Part shown: piece by piece, positions 7,802 to 16,243 of the stretch | Layout of the letters: each line of letters starts with the position of its first letter | How positions within the stretch are numbered: the first letter of the stretch is position 1 | NCBI RefSeq assembly: GCF_018449435.1 | Contig: NZ_JAHCMU010000018.1 | Coordinates: 44,866-108,865, forward strand | From: Flagellimonas sp. 389 | Lineage (GTDB): Bacteria; Bacteroidota; Bacteroidia; Flavobacteriales; Flavobacteriaceae | DNA: 64,000 nucleotides | Direction: 5' to 3' | The notes under the pieces: model-generated | Database searches by the model: none | The model's input: the letters and a program-made list of their open reading frames with translations, nothing else | Told to the model about the DNA's origin: nothing | Program-made: the position numbers and the translations under genes

Positions 7802-8977
7802 ATGAACTATATACTTTCTGATGGTCCACAGCGAACCTCCTTATTGCCATTTACCTTTACCAGACCTGTTGCAGAAATAAGAATTGGAATTTTGACCATT
7901 CGTGAAAAGTGGGAGAAGTATCTGGATGCATCTATTAGTTTTAAGACGGAAGCGTATCTATCTGAAAAGTACCCCATTGTTGCTACAAGTGACGCTGTTG
8001 TTATCACAGCCTCTTTTTTGCCTAATCCATCGCTGGTGGAAGTAGTCTGTGCCCTGAATATGAACGATGCGTTATTTCATGAAGATAAGTTGGTTGCGTA
8101 CCGAACAGAAAACCCTGATGGGGAAGTTGATTTGTCCCTTTTAAAAGCTATACATTTTAAGGAAGATATCCTTACGGTCGATTATACATGGGATATTTTT
8201 TCCAAAAATGGGGAAGCACTTCAAGCGGATTTTGATTTAATTACCAAGGGGCGTAAAAGTGTACCAATTTCCGATACGAACCGTTTGATTCATCCAGAAA
8301 ATATTTTCTTGGAGGAAGGTGCCAAAGTGGAACATAGTATACTCAACGCTACCAATGGGCCTATCTATCTTGGGAAAGATTCCGAAATATGGGAAGGCTG
8401 TATGGTTCGTGGGGCTTTGGCGCTATGTACCAAAGCTGTTGTAAAGATGGGTGCCAAAATGTACGGCCCCACCACCATAGGGCCTTATGGAAAAGTTTGT
8501 GGTGAAATCAACAACTCGGTTATTTTTGGCTATTCCAGTAAGGGTCATGACGGGTATCTAGGCAATGCGGTGTTAGGGGAATGGTGCAATATTGGAGCGG
8601 ATTCCAACAACTCCAATCTAAAGAACAATTACGCCAAAGTGCGCCTTTGGAACTATGCCACCGAAAAATTTGACCATACAGGATTACAATTCTGTGGTTT
8701 GATGATGGGCGACCATAGTAAAACGGCTATCAATACCATGTTCAATACGGGAACGGTGATTGGGGTAAATTCCAATATCTATGTGCCTGGATTTCCAAGA
8801 AATTTTGTGCCCAGCTTCAGCTGGGGCGGTGCCTCGGGCTTTACGACCTATACGCCAAAACGTGCTTTTGAGGCTGCAGAAGTCATGATGGCGCGTAGAG
8901 GTGTTACTTTTGATGCCACCGAAGCCCGAATTTTAGAGCATGTATTTGAGCTGACCAAAAAGTGGCGGAATTATTAG
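7802..8977 (+). CDS. GlmU-like sugar nucleotidyltransferase/acetyltransferase family protein
   Basis: 391 aa from the ATG at 7802 (MNYILSDGPQRTSLLPFTFTRP). An earlier in-frame ATG at 7754 lies inside the rpmE2 terminator and is rejected. The N-terminal part is a degenerate nucleotidyltransferase-like domain: the GxGTRM signature of true GlmU is replaced by LSDGPQRTSLLPFT. The C-terminal half shows hexapeptide-repeat (left-handed beta-helix) features such as GPIYLGKDSEIWEG, MGAKMYGPTTIGPYG and IGADSNNSNLKNNY. Databases call this Bacteroidota family GlmU or glucose-1-phosphate thymidylyltransferase. The real substrate is not known to me. A role in amino-sugar or cell-wall metabolism is inferred. 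Confidence 0.85.
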   Translation: MNYILSDGPQRTSLLPFTFTRPVAEIRIGILTIREKWEKYLDASISFKTEAYLSEKYPIVATSDAVVITASFLPNPSLVEVVCALNMNDALFHEDKLVAYRTENPDGEVDLSLLKAIHFKEDILTVDYTWDIFSKNGEALQADFDLITKGRKSVPISDTNRLIHPENIFLEEGAKVEHSILNATNGPIYLGKDSEIWEGCMVRGALALCTKAVVKMGAKMYGPTTIGPYGKVCGEINNSVIFGYSSKGHDGYLGNAVLGEWCNIGADSNNSNLKNNYAKVRLWNYATEKFDHTGLQFCGLMMGDHSKTAINTMFNTGTVIGVNSNIYVPGFPRNFVPSFSWGGASGFTTYTPKRAFEAAEVMMARRGVTFDATEARILEHVFELTKKWRNY

Positions 8978-8982
8978 AACGA

Positions 8983-9357
8983 TTATTGTAAGGATTGGTG
9001 CAGTGCAATCCTGTTTCCTTCAGTATCCTGGAATTCAGCGACAAAGCCTAAATCACCATTTGAGGTCTTGGGATATAATAGCTGTCCACCATTTTTAGTG
9101 ACCAAAAGCAGGGTTTCGTCAATACTGTCCGTTTTAAAATAGATAAGAGCTCCATCTTTGGTAGGTTTATAGATTTCACCTTTTGCCAAAGCTCCGGAAA
9201 TCCCGTGACTGTTTTCTGAAAAAGGGAATAGCGCCATTTCGTTACCATCGATGATTTCTTTTTCAAAGCTATAATTGAACACAGCGTTGTAAAATTTCAT
9301 AGCCCTGTCCATGTCGGTTACCGGAATTTCAAAATAGACTACGAGGTTATAGGACAT
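8983..9357 (-). CDS. VOC (glyoxalase-fold) family protein
   Basis: 124 aa single-domain protein. It has the vicinal-oxygen-chelate pattern: VVYFEIPVTDMDRAMKFYNAVF at the start and FVAEFQDTEGNRIALHQ at the end. Family members bind metals and act as dioxygenases, lyases or antibiotic-binding proteins. The substrate cannot be told. It converges on the GlmU-like gene with only 5 bp between stops. Confidence 0.85.
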   Translation of the reverse strand: MSYNLVVYFEIPVTDMDRAMKFYNAVFNYSFEKEIIDGNEMALFPFSENSHGISGALAKGEIYKPTKDGALIYFKTDSIDETLLLVTKNGGQLLYPKTSNGDLGFVAEFQDTEGNRIALHQSLQ

Positions 9358-9533
9358 TTTTTTGTTTTTTATTTATAAAGTTAAAGGTAAATAGAATATG
9401 GATTTGGACGGACCAAGAGTATCAGGGGCTAAAAAAAGGTTTTTGGAGTTTCGTTATCGACTTTGTATAAGATTAGTTGCGGGTTTTAAGCACTTAACTT
9501 AGCAATTAATTTTATACTTTGTTGTGTGTTCGT

Positions 9534-9761
9534 TTATTCTTTGTTCTTCAAATTCAAATGTCCGCAAACTTCTTCAAAAACTTCACAAGGTTCAATGTCA
9601 ATCGCTAATGCAATTAGATACAATTCATCAGCCCGAAGTTTAGTAGATTTATTTCCACTTAATTGACTTAATCGGGATTTGCTTATTCCCGTGCGTCTCG
9701 AAACTTCTGCTTTATTAATTGATTTTTTAATTAAATATAATCCTAATTCCGTCATTATCAT
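9534..9761 (-). CDS. Small XRE-type helix-turn-helix regulator
   Basis: 75 aa, almost all of it one HTH_3/Cro-C1 domain: KAEVSRRTGISKSRLSQLSGNK forms helices 2 and 3, followed by LRADELYLIALAIDIEPCEVF, the typical end of the domain. A second ATG at 9755 (MTELGLYL) could also be the start. It faces a small ORF across a 130-bp AT-rich region that holds inverted repeats, which suggests it represses that divergent promoter and its own (inference). It marks the start of an AT-rich accessory stretch. Confidence 0.85.
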   Translation of the reverse strand: MIMTELGLYLIKKSINKAEVSRRTGISKSRLSQLSGNKSTKLRADELYLIALAIDIEPCEVFEEVCGHLNLKNKE

Positions 9762-9801
9762 TTTAAATTTCTAGACATAAATATATATAATAACTCCAAT
9801 T

Positions 9802-9871
9802 GTATAAAAAATCTATACTTTTGTTTTTGATTTGAGTATATTTTGAATACATTTGTGTAGAAAATGAATAC
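9802..9871. promoter_or_regulatory. Possible operator array between the divergent XRE gene and small ORF
   Basis: Three GTAT...ATAC-like inverted repeats lie in a row: GTAT 9802-9805 / ATAC 9815-9818, GTAT 9836-9839 / ATAC 9847-9850, and the imperfect GTAG 9857-9860 / ATAC 9868-9871. Their centres are 33 and 21 bp apart, close to three and two helix turns. A -7-like TACTTTTG (9816-9823) overlaps the first. The region is AT-rich, so chance is a real alternative. Confidence 0.35.
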
Positions 9872-9890
9872 TAATGTGTAATTTTTGTTT

Positions 9891-10079
9891 ATGAATAGAT
9901 ATACTAAAGCAGATTTGGAGAGAATAGTTTTTACTCAATTAGAGAATTTAAATGCAATGAATGACCTTTTGGTGATAATGAAAGTCCAAAATGAATTACT
10001 CAATAACGCAAACAAAAAATTAAAAGATGAGATTAGTGAGTTTAAGCAGAAATTTTATTCGACAGTAAAGAAAAATTAG
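9891..10079 (+). CDS. Small coiled-coil protein, unknown
   Basis: 62 aa from the ATG at 9891 (MNRYTKADLERIVF); an upstream in-frame TTG at 9885 is less likely. The sequence is helical and charged, with heptad-like leucines, and probably forms a coiled coil. There is no signal peptide or membrane segment. It is divergent from the XRE regulator gene, an arrangement seen in phage-like or defence modules, but no family is recognised. It could be a small antitoxin or regulator, or just an accessory ORF. Confidence 0.5.
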   Translation: MNRYTKADLERIVFTQLENLNAMNDLLVIMKVQNELLNNANKKLKDEISEFKQKFYSTVKKN

Positions 10080-10125
10080 AGTTTTTAATTGTTCTATTTG
10101 CTAAATGATAATATATAGTCGTTAG

Positions 10126-10920
10126 TTATTTGAAGTTGATTAAGCATTCAGAATTAATAGGTTCTTTAACAATACTAGTTTCAACATAGTCAGTTTCTAT
10201 TATTGTGTTAAAACACTTTTTTCCTTTATATTTTTTTGTGGGAATATGTTTGCAACTGACGAAATCAGATTTACAAATTGAACATTCAGTTTTGGTCGCT
10301 ATTCCTGTAACACTTAGTCCATTTAGGCGATTTTGAGAAATTCTTCTTTTAACAACTTTATCATTTATAATCATTTTTGATTTTAGTCCTTCATCATCAT
10401 TCCAAAGCCAACACCATCCGACAATTTTTGGTTTATGTTCTAAAAAGACAGGTGTTGGTAAATCTTCATAAGGTGATTTTATTCCAAAACATCTTTCAAA
10501 TCCATCTTTTAATTCTTTCCTCTTTTTATTAACAAGCTTGTGATTATTTGTGTCTTGAGGTTCTCCCAAGTAGTTATAAGTTTGAGTTGAGTTATCAATT
10601 TTAATGTTGATATTCTCTTTATTTATTGTTTCCTTTTTGTCTAAAAGTTTTTGAATTTGATTTGAAATAATGTTAGTTAATATTGCTATCGGAATATTAA
10701 TTAAGGTTATATTAATTGGGTCGGCAAAAAACTCTGTAATTCCTTTTTTATAAAGATATTGTACTGGTAGTCCATCATCGGGTTCAATTACTACTTCGTA
10801 ACCTTCAGAACGCAAATGTTTTACAAGTAGTAAAGTGTCCCTCGTAATCAGTTTTCTATTCGGAAACCTGTTTTCATAAGGATTAAATGTGTCAATCTTT
10901 ATTTTTTTCTTCTTACTCAA
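10126..10920 (-). CDS. Unrecognised accessory protein with a C-terminal Cys/His cluster
   Basis: 264 aa, low-GC, no signal peptide. The N-terminus is very basic (MSKKKKIKID). An isolated hydrophobic stretch lies at about residues 69-86 (NITLINIPIAILTNIIS), followed by a Lys/Asn-rich linker. The C-terminal part has C213-x2-C216-x6-C223-x-H225-x10-C236, with the core ECSICKSDFVSCKHIP and then YKGKKCF. This looks like a small zinc-binding site. From memory, similar CxxC...C.H...Y.G..C motifs occur in phage-derived proteins near capsid proteases, but I cannot confirm homology. It is alone on its strand, near the XRE gene. Confidence 0.6.
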   Translation of the reverse strand: MSKKKKIKIDTFNPYENRFPNRKLITRDTLLLVKHLRSEGYEVVIEPDDGLPVQYLYKKGITEFFADPINITLINIPIAILTNIISNQIQKLLDKKETINKENINIKIDNSTQTYNYLGEPQDTNNHKLVNKKRKELKDGFERCFGIKSPYEDLPTPVFLEHKPKIVGWCWLWNDDEGLKSKMIINDKVVKRRISQNRLNGLSVTGIATKTECSICKSDFVSCKHIPTKKYKGKKCFNTIIETDYVETSIVKEPINSECLINFK

Positions 10921-11116
10921 GGCTTTTCTTTAATGATGCACAATGTTAAGATATAATTCTGTTTTAATGAATGATACCGACTAGCACTAAAACAAGTTCA
11001 GTTTAAATATTGAAGTTAGTTGAAAAAGACTACAACTTCTATAAACTCCAACAGCAAGATTTTAAATAGATGTCAACAGGTATTAAAAAGATGGATTTCT
11101 TGAGTTTTGAACAACT

Positions 11117-11797
11117 TCACTCAATCACATAGGTCTTTCCACCAATAAAAATCATATCGGTATTGATAACATTATCTCCTTCTGCACCAATGGCAAAGGA
11201 AAGTCGCATGGTACGACCATCATTATAGGTAAACGTTATGGTATTTTTGTCAATGCTGTAGGTGCCAGAATCCTTGCTGTTTTTCCAGGCACTGGAACCA
11301 TAGGAAGTTATACCGCTTTCTTTGGCCTGGGTGAAATGGGAACTATCTAAGAACACGATTTCGGATTTAAACAAGGAATAGAGCCCATTGCCAAAATTTC
11401 CACCAGAAATCTTTTCATACGTACCTTTTAAGGTAATGGATCTATCGAAAGGAAATGCTGGAAACCAATTGCCGCTGTCCAAGTTATATTCACGAGATTT
11501 ACCCTCATGATTTGTTAATGTAAATAGGTCGTCGTTTCTTTTCCAAGTGCCCCAAAGGTTTGCATCGTTCTTCTTCGATTCGGAAAAGTTGATTTCTTCC
11601 AAAGGTGCTTCGGTCGCTTCCAAATAGGTTCCGTTTTTAAAAAGCACAACGGGTTCAAACGTTACGGATATCGGGTATCCGCTAACGGCCCTAAAGTACC
11701 AACCTTTAACTTCGGGGACAGTATTGCTTTGTGCATTGATCGTAGTAAATAAGATAAGGTTCAGTACCAGAAAAAGAAAAGCTTTGAATGGGTTCAT
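11117..11797 (-). CDS. Secreted protein with lipocalin-like beta composition, unknown
   Basis: 226 aa. A signal peptide covers about residues 1-22 (ending INAQ). The mature protein is rich in beta-type segments such as LWGTWKRNDDLFTLTN, ITLKGTYEKISGG and DSGTYSIDKNTITFTYNDGRT. These resemble lipocalin-like or copper-resistance-type domains that measure small ligands, but no family signature is firm. It is probably periplasmic or surface-exposed. It stands alone between gaps of about 200 bp. Confidence 0.65.
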   Translation of the reverse strand: MNPFKAFLFLVLNLILFTTINAQSNTVPEVKGWYFRAVSGYPISVTFEPVVLFKNGTYLEATEAPLEEINFSESKKNDANLWGTWKRNDDLFTLTNHEGKSREYNLDSGNWFPAFPFDRSITLKGTYEKISGGNFGNGLYSLFKSEIVFLDSSHFTQAKESGITSYGSSAWKNSKDSGTYSIDKNTITFTYNDGRTMRLSFAIGAEGDNVINTDMIFIGGKTYVIE

Positions 11798-12034
11798 GAC
11801 TATAATGTTTACAAGTTTTGAAATTGACTTTGAATAACAAAAATACTATGTTTAGAAGCCCAGCGGTAAAATAGGCAATGTGTATTTATAGCATAGCGAA
11901 TGTAGCCTAAAAAAATCTCTTGTAGCTGTTGCTAAAATGAGTGTTAAATTCTCACACCCTAAATATCAAAACGGTGCAGGACTACGTTTTGATAGTATTT
12001 TCCAATAGTAATGAGCTTTATTGGAGTCAAAACA

Positions 12035-13468
12035 CTAGTTTTCCTTCTCTATTTTACGGAGCATTTCCATTGCATTTGTATTAGCAGGATTTAACTCGAG
12101 GGATTTTTCGTAGTTTTCTTTGGACAATCCAAATTGTCCGTTCCTGAAATAGGCCTCTGCCAAACTATCAAAAACATTTCCAGATTTAGGAAACTCTTTC
12201 GTGTTCAATGTAAAAATGGCAATAGCCTTGTCAAAATCCTCTTTGTTGAGAAAAGCATACCCTAAATTGTTCAATAGACCATCAAAATTTACGAAGGGGT
12301 AGTCTTTTTTAATTTGGAAATACTGTTTTTCAGCCTTTTTAACCGATTTGGTAGCGAAAGCATCGTAAAGCAACTGCGCAGCTTCCGGCGTTTTATCCAC
12401 CAAATCTTTATCTATGAATCCGACTAAGGTATTTGTAATTTGGTCTACATTATAGGGAGTTTTATAACCATTGGTAAACCATATCACCGAAATCTTTTTG
12501 TTGGGAAAATTTCTATAATTTACAAGTCCTCCTCCATTAAAACCGTAAGATGGTATGCCATTTAAACTTTGAACATCCCAGCCATACGTAAAACCCGTTC
12601 CCACTTTGTATTCGAACGGTGTCAGCATTTTACTTTTTGAGGTTTCACTAATCAATTCGTTGTTGTCCAGCTTTGCGTTCCAATCAATAAGATTTTCCAA
12701 GGTCATCGTAATCCCTGCTGCACCGAACATATAATCGGGAACAAAAAAGTAAGAATTGCTCAAATCTCCCTTTCCATCAGGTTTGTATTCTGTTACTCTT
12801 TTGGGTACGATGTCGTTGGTATTTGAGAAAGTGACATTGGATGTTTCTCCAAATTGAGTTGCGATAAAATCTGAAAAATCCATATTGGTTATTTTTCGAA
12901 TAATTCGATTGAGCAACCAAAAATTAGTCTGATTATAGTTCGAGATATTGCCCACGGGAAACTGCAGCTCTTTTTTGTAAACATTCTTTGCAGCTATTTC
13001 TTCAGGAGAATTTACATCCTCGATTATTTCTGGCAAACCAGAGGAATGTGACAGTAAGTTTTTCACTTGTATGTTTTTCCATTCCTCGGGTAAATCATCC
13101 AAATACTTTGAAATAGGGTCTTCAATCGAAATCTTATTTTTTTCCGCTAATTGAAAAATCCCTGTGGATACAAAGATTTTTGATAAAGAATGTAATCGGA
13201 ATAAAGACTCTTTGGTCAATGGAATGTCGTACTCCAGATTGGATGTACCTGTGTATTTTTTATAAATGGTTTTATTGTCCTTAATTATAGCAATGGCAAC
13301 ACCCGGAATTCCCAAACGGTCTATTGTTTCTTTAACAAAGGAGTCGATGCTGTTATTGGTAGTATCCGAAAGTTGGGATTGACCGTTAACATGGTGAAGA
13401 AAAAATAGAAAGAAAAATAGGAAGGGTTTTTTGATTTTTGTTAGAATCATTTTGGATGAAGTTTGCAT
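12035..13468 (-). CDS. Serine hydrolase (class C beta-lactamase family) with C-terminal TPR repeats
   Basis: 477 aa. After a signal peptide (to about residue 29, HVNGQ) comes a beta-lactamase/transpeptidase-like domain. The nucleophile motif SxxK is SLSK (in FRLHSLSKIFVSTG, about residue 92). The YxN position reads YNQTN, a common Bacteroidota variant with Gln. The third motif is a glycine-rich GFNGGGLVNY rather than KTG/HxG. Residues about 370-475 form TPRs ending at the NPANTNAMEML helix. This family includes peptidases and esterases that act in the periplasm; real beta-lactamase activity is not implied. Start at 13468 or at the second ATG, 13450. Confidence 0.85.
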   Translation of the reverse strand: MQTSSKMILTKIKKPFLFFFLFFLHHVNGQSQLSDTTNNSIDSFVKETIDRLGIPGVAIAIIKDNKTIYKKYTGTSNLEYDIPLTKESLFRLHSLSKIFVSTGIFQLAEKNKISIEDPISKYLDDLPEEWKNIQVKNLLSHSSGLPEIIEDVNSPEEIAAKNVYKKELQFPVGNISNYNQTNFWLLNRIIRKITNMDFSDFIATQFGETSNVTFSNTNDIVPKRVTEYKPDGKGDLSNSYFFVPDYMFGAAGITMTLENLIDWNAKLDNNELISETSKSKMLTPFEYKVGTGFTYGWDVQSLNGIPSYGFNGGGLVNYRNFPNKKISVIWFTNGYKTPYNVDQITNTLVGFIDKDLVDKTPEAAQLLYDAFATKSVKKAEKQYFQIKKDYPFVNFDGLLNNLGYAFLNKEDFDKAIAIFTLNTKEFPKSGNVFDSLAEAYFRNGQFGLSKENYEKSLELNPANTNAMEMLRKIEKEN

Positions 13469-13647
13469 AAATGATTGATTTAAATTTTATCCTTGACGAA
13501 CTTGCTTCAATACATTCGATACTAAAAATGGAATACATCTTTTACAAAAGCGGTCAAAACTAATTGAAATAAACATACATTTTTGAGCATGTTTTATAAT
13601 TTTAAGTTAAATCACAGGTAAAGATCATAGCACATAATTCGTATATG

Positions 13648-13679
13648 TTGAGGTTGCTTCCTAGTAATCATTATCTTTG
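13648..13679 (+). promoter_or_regulatory. Bacteroidota-type promoter of mtaB
   Basis: TTG at 13648-13650 and TATCTTTG at 13672-13679 are 21 nt apart and match the -33/-7 consensus. A second TTG at 13654 is too close. The transcript would start near 13684, giving a leader of about 22 nt. Confidence 0.6.
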
Positions 13680-13705
13680 CAACCCTAAAAATCAGGGATA
13701 TACCC

Positions 13706-15034
13706 ATGAATAAAAAAGTCGCTTTTTACACTTTGGGCTGTAAGCTTAATTTCTCCGAAACTTCCACCATTGCCAGAAGTTTTGAAGGTGAGGGTTTTGA
13801 TCGTGTAGATTTTTCCCAGGAGGCGGATATTTATGTAATCAATACCTGTTCCGTTACCGAGAATGCGGATAAACGCTTTAAGACTATCGTAAAACAAGCG
13901 CAAAAGAGCAATCCAGATGCTTTTGTAGCTGCTGTAGGCTGCTATGCGCAGCTAAAACCTGAAGAATTGGCAGCTGTGGATGGTGTCGATTTGGTGTTGG
14001 GGGCAACAGAAAAGTTCAAGATTACCGATTACCTGAACGATCTTGCCAAAAATGATAGGGGAGAAGTACATTCCTGTGAGATAGAAGATGCCGATTTTTA
14101 TGTGGGCAGTTACGCCATTGGCGATAGGACCCGAGCATTCCTAAAAGTACAGGATGGCTGCGATTACAAGTGTACGTACTGCACCATTCCATTGGCACGT
14201 GGAATTTCCAGAAGTGATACTTTAGATAATGTGTTGAAAAATGCTTCAGAAATTGCTTCCAAGGGCATTAAGGAAATCGTACTTACCGGGGTCAATATTG
14301 GAGACTACGGTAAAGGCGAGTTTGGTAATAAAAAGCACGAACATACGTTTCTGGATTTGGTGAAAGCTTTGGATATGGTAGAAGGCATACACCGCTTACG
14401 TATTTCATCCATAGAGCCAAACTTGCTTAAAAATGAAACTATAGATTTTGTGTCCCAGAGCAATAGCTTTGTTCCACATTTTCATATTCCGTTGCAAAGC
14501 GGTAGCGACACTATTTTGAAATTGATGCGTCGCAGGTACCTGTCCAATCTATATGTCGACCGGGTTAACCGAATCAAACAAACGATGCCACATGCCTGTA
14601 TTGGCGTGGATGTCATTGTCGGTTTCCCAGGAGAGACCGATGAACATTTTTTGGAAACGTATCATTTTCTCAATGAACTGGATATTTCGTACCTACATGT
14701 ATTCACGTATTCTGAGCGCGATAATACTGTAGCGGCAGCTATGGAAAACGTGGTACCCAAAAATGTACGGAGCAAGCGCAGTAAAATGTTACGCGGACTA
14801 TCTGCAAAAAAGCGAAGGGCGTTTTATGAAAGTCAGTTGGGGAGTACCCGTACCGTTTTGTTCGAAGGTGAGAACAAATCGGGTTACATTCACGGGTTTA
14901 CCGAAAACTACGTAAAGGTAAAGGCACCCTGGAATCCAGAATTGGAGAACACGTTACATACTGTGGAACTTACTAAAATCGATGAGGACGGTTTGGTTCG
15001 CTTCGACTTCGTCCAGAACGAAGTATTGGTATAA
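13706..15034 (+). CDS. mtaB: tRNA t6A37 methylthiotransferase MtaB
   Basis: 442 aa radical-SAM enzyme of the methylthiotransferase family. It converts t6A37 of tRNA to ms2t6A37 using SAM and two iron-sulfur clusters. The N-terminal domain has TLGCKLNFSET with the first cluster cysteine, then NTCSVTENAD and AVGCYAQ. The radical SAM motif is CDYKCTYCTIPLARG (CxxxCxxC). The C-terminal part resembles a TRAM domain. The TLGCKLN start and length fit MtaB rather than MiaB or RimO. It has its own promoter. Confidence 0.94.
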   Translation: MNKKVAFYTLGCKLNFSETSTIARSFEGEGFDRVDFSQEADIYVINTCSVTENADKRFKTIVKQAQKSNPDAFVAAVGCYAQLKPEELAAVDGVDLVLGATEKFKITDYLNDLAKNDRGEVHSCEIEDADFYVGSYAIGDRTRAFLKVQDGCDYKCTYCTIPLARGISRSDTLDNVLKNASEIASKGIKEIVLTGVNIGDYGKGEFGNKKHEHTFLDLVKALDMVEGIHRLRISSIEPNLLKNETIDFVSQSNSFVPHFHIPLQSGSDTILKLMRRRYLSNLYVDRVNRIKQTMPHACIGVDVIVGFPGETDEHFLETYHFLNELDISYLHVFTYSERDNTVAAAMENVVPKNVRSKRSKMLRGLSAKKRRAFYESQLGSTRTVLFEGENKSGYIHGFTENYVKVKAPWNPELENTLHTVELTKIDEDGLVRFDFVQNEVLV

Positions 15035-15058
15035 AAAAGCCTCTCGAAATGAGAGGCT
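15033..15058 (-). terminator. Intrinsic terminator between mtaB and the GNAT gene
   Basis: AGCCTCTC (15038-15045) and GAGAGGCT (15051-15058) form an 8-bp stem with loop GAAAT. The T-run is present only for minus-strand transcripts (AAAAAA at 15033-15038 on the plus strand), so it mainly ends the GNAT gene's transcript. Confidence 0.75.
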
Positions 15059-15081
15059 AAAATCAATTTTACTTTTGTTAC

Positions 15082-15375
15082 TTAGATACGAATACCGACG
15101 GGCAACATCTCTTTGTACTGTCTGTTTTTTCTCAAGAAACCTGCAATGTGCGGGCTTGTAGGTACGACCCTAAGGTTCTTTTCTTGAATTTGATTTAAAA
15201 CGGCCTTGATAAAGGTCTCTTTAAAACCATCTTGGGTAATTTCCTCAGGAATTACTAGTTTTGTTAAAAATACTTTACGCTCCTGTGAAGAGTACTCGAT
15301 TTTAGCTAAATGCCCATCAACCTTAGTTTCGAATTGGCGCAAGAAACTATTGTCATTAACTTCCATTTCTGTCAT
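15082..15375 (-). CDS. Small GNAT-type N-acetyltransferase domain protein (YjdJ-like)
   Basis: 97 aa from the ATG at 15375 (MTEMEVNDNSF); an upstream frame extends to 15474 but carries a perfect palindrome and an atypical N-terminus, so the shorter start is preferred. The sequence matches the compact GCN5-related family with a beta-strand start (FETKVDGHLAKIEYS), then LVIPEEITQDGFKETFIKAVL and LRVVPTSPHIAGFLRKN. In the related E. coli-type proteins this fold binds acyl-CoA. The substrate is unknown. It converges on mtaB across a terminator. Confidence 0.8.
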   Translation of the reverse strand: MTEMEVNDNSFLRQFETKVDGHLAKIEYSSQERKVFLTKLVIPEEITQDGFKETFIKAVLNQIQEKNLRVVPTSPHIAGFLRKNRQYKEMLPVGIRI

Positions 15376-15400
15376 GTAGTATTGTTTTAAATTGACTTTG

Positions 15401-15421
15401 AAATTACCGTAGCGGTAATTT
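15401..15421. repeat. Perfect 9-bp inverted repeat upstream of the GNAT gene
   Basis: AAATTACCG at 15401-15409 and CGGTAATTT at 15413-15421, separated by TAG. It lies 26 bp before the chosen GNAT start at 15375, in the promoter or leader region. It could be an operator or a leader hairpin. Confidence 0.5.
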
Positions 15422-15536
15422 GGTTTATTCCCTATTTTTGATGCATGCGTATTATAAAATGGGGCCAGTTGCAAAAGGAGTACAAAATTAGTGAAAAATT
15501 AGTTAAATTCCTAGCTTAATCGATATTAGGTGAGAA

Positions 15537-16214
15537 ATGCCCGACGATAAAATCCACATATACCTCATGCCCGGAATGGCTGCAAATCCATCCATATTTG
15601 ATGGTATAAAACTTCCCGAAGAAACCTTTGAACTGCATCGTTTGGAATGGTTCGTGCCCCAAAAACACACATCCTTGGCCGACTATGCCAAGGAAATGTG
15701 GAAAAAAATACATCACGAAAAACCAGTATTGCTTGGTGTGTCATTTGGTGGGCTCTTGGTACAAGAAATGGCAAAGCATAGACCCACTTTCAAAATAATC
15801 GCAGTTTCGTGTGTAAAAAAGAGTAGTGAACTCCCTAAAAAAATGCTCTTTGCAAAATATACCAAGGTACACAAATTACTTCCGACTGGTTTGGTTTCCA
15901 ACGTAGAGCTCCTGGCAAAATATGCCTTTGGAGAAACGGTTACCAAACGTTTGCATCTTTATGAACAATACCTTTCCGTTAGGGATAAAAAATATATAGA
16001 TTGGGCCATAGATAGTATTGTAAACTGGCAACAGACAGATCCACCCGAAAACCTTGTACACATTCATGGTGACTCGGATGCCGTGTTCCCCGCAACCAAT
16101 ATCAAAAATTGCATCACTATAAAAAAGGGAACGCACACTATGATAATTCACAGGGCTAAGTGGTTTAATGAACATCTGCCTGCAATTATTTTAGAAGAAG
16201 GCAGTTCTATATAG
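15537..16214 (+). CDS. Alpha/beta-hydrolase
   Basis: 225 aa with a compact alpha/beta-hydrolase fold. The oxyanion region is YLMPGMAANPSIF near the start, the nucleophile elbow is GVSFGG (Ser at about residue 70, GxSxG), an acidic residue is in IHGDSDAVFP, and the catalytic His is probably in KGTHTMII. There is no signal peptide, so it is cytoplasmic. The substrate (ester or thioester) is not known. It is 30 bp from the lytic transglycosylase gene on the same strand. Confidence 0.85.
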   Translation: MPDDKIHIYLMPGMAANPSIFDGIKLPEETFELHRLEWFVPQKHTSLADYAKEMWKKIHHEKPVLLGVSFGGLLVQEMAKHRPTFKIIAVSCVKKSSELPKKMLFAKYTKVHKLLPTGLVSNVELLAKYAFGETVTKRLHLYEQYLSVRDKKYIDWAIDSIVNWQQTDPPENLVHIHGDSDAVFPATNIKNCITIKKGTHTMIIHRAKWFNEHLPAIILEEGSSI

Positions 16215-16243
16215 TATCTTTATCTTAATTAAGGTCTAAAAGC

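Noticed and set aside
9360..11100. A prophage remnant around the XRE gene
   Set aside because: There is no integrase, terminase, portal or capsid gene and no attachment-site duplication. The Cys/His motif alone is too weak.
12035..13468. Antibiotic-resistance beta-lactamase
   Set aside because: SxxK is present, but the YxN and KTG/HxG motifs are altered and a TPR tail is attached. It fits the broad serine hydrolase/esterase group.
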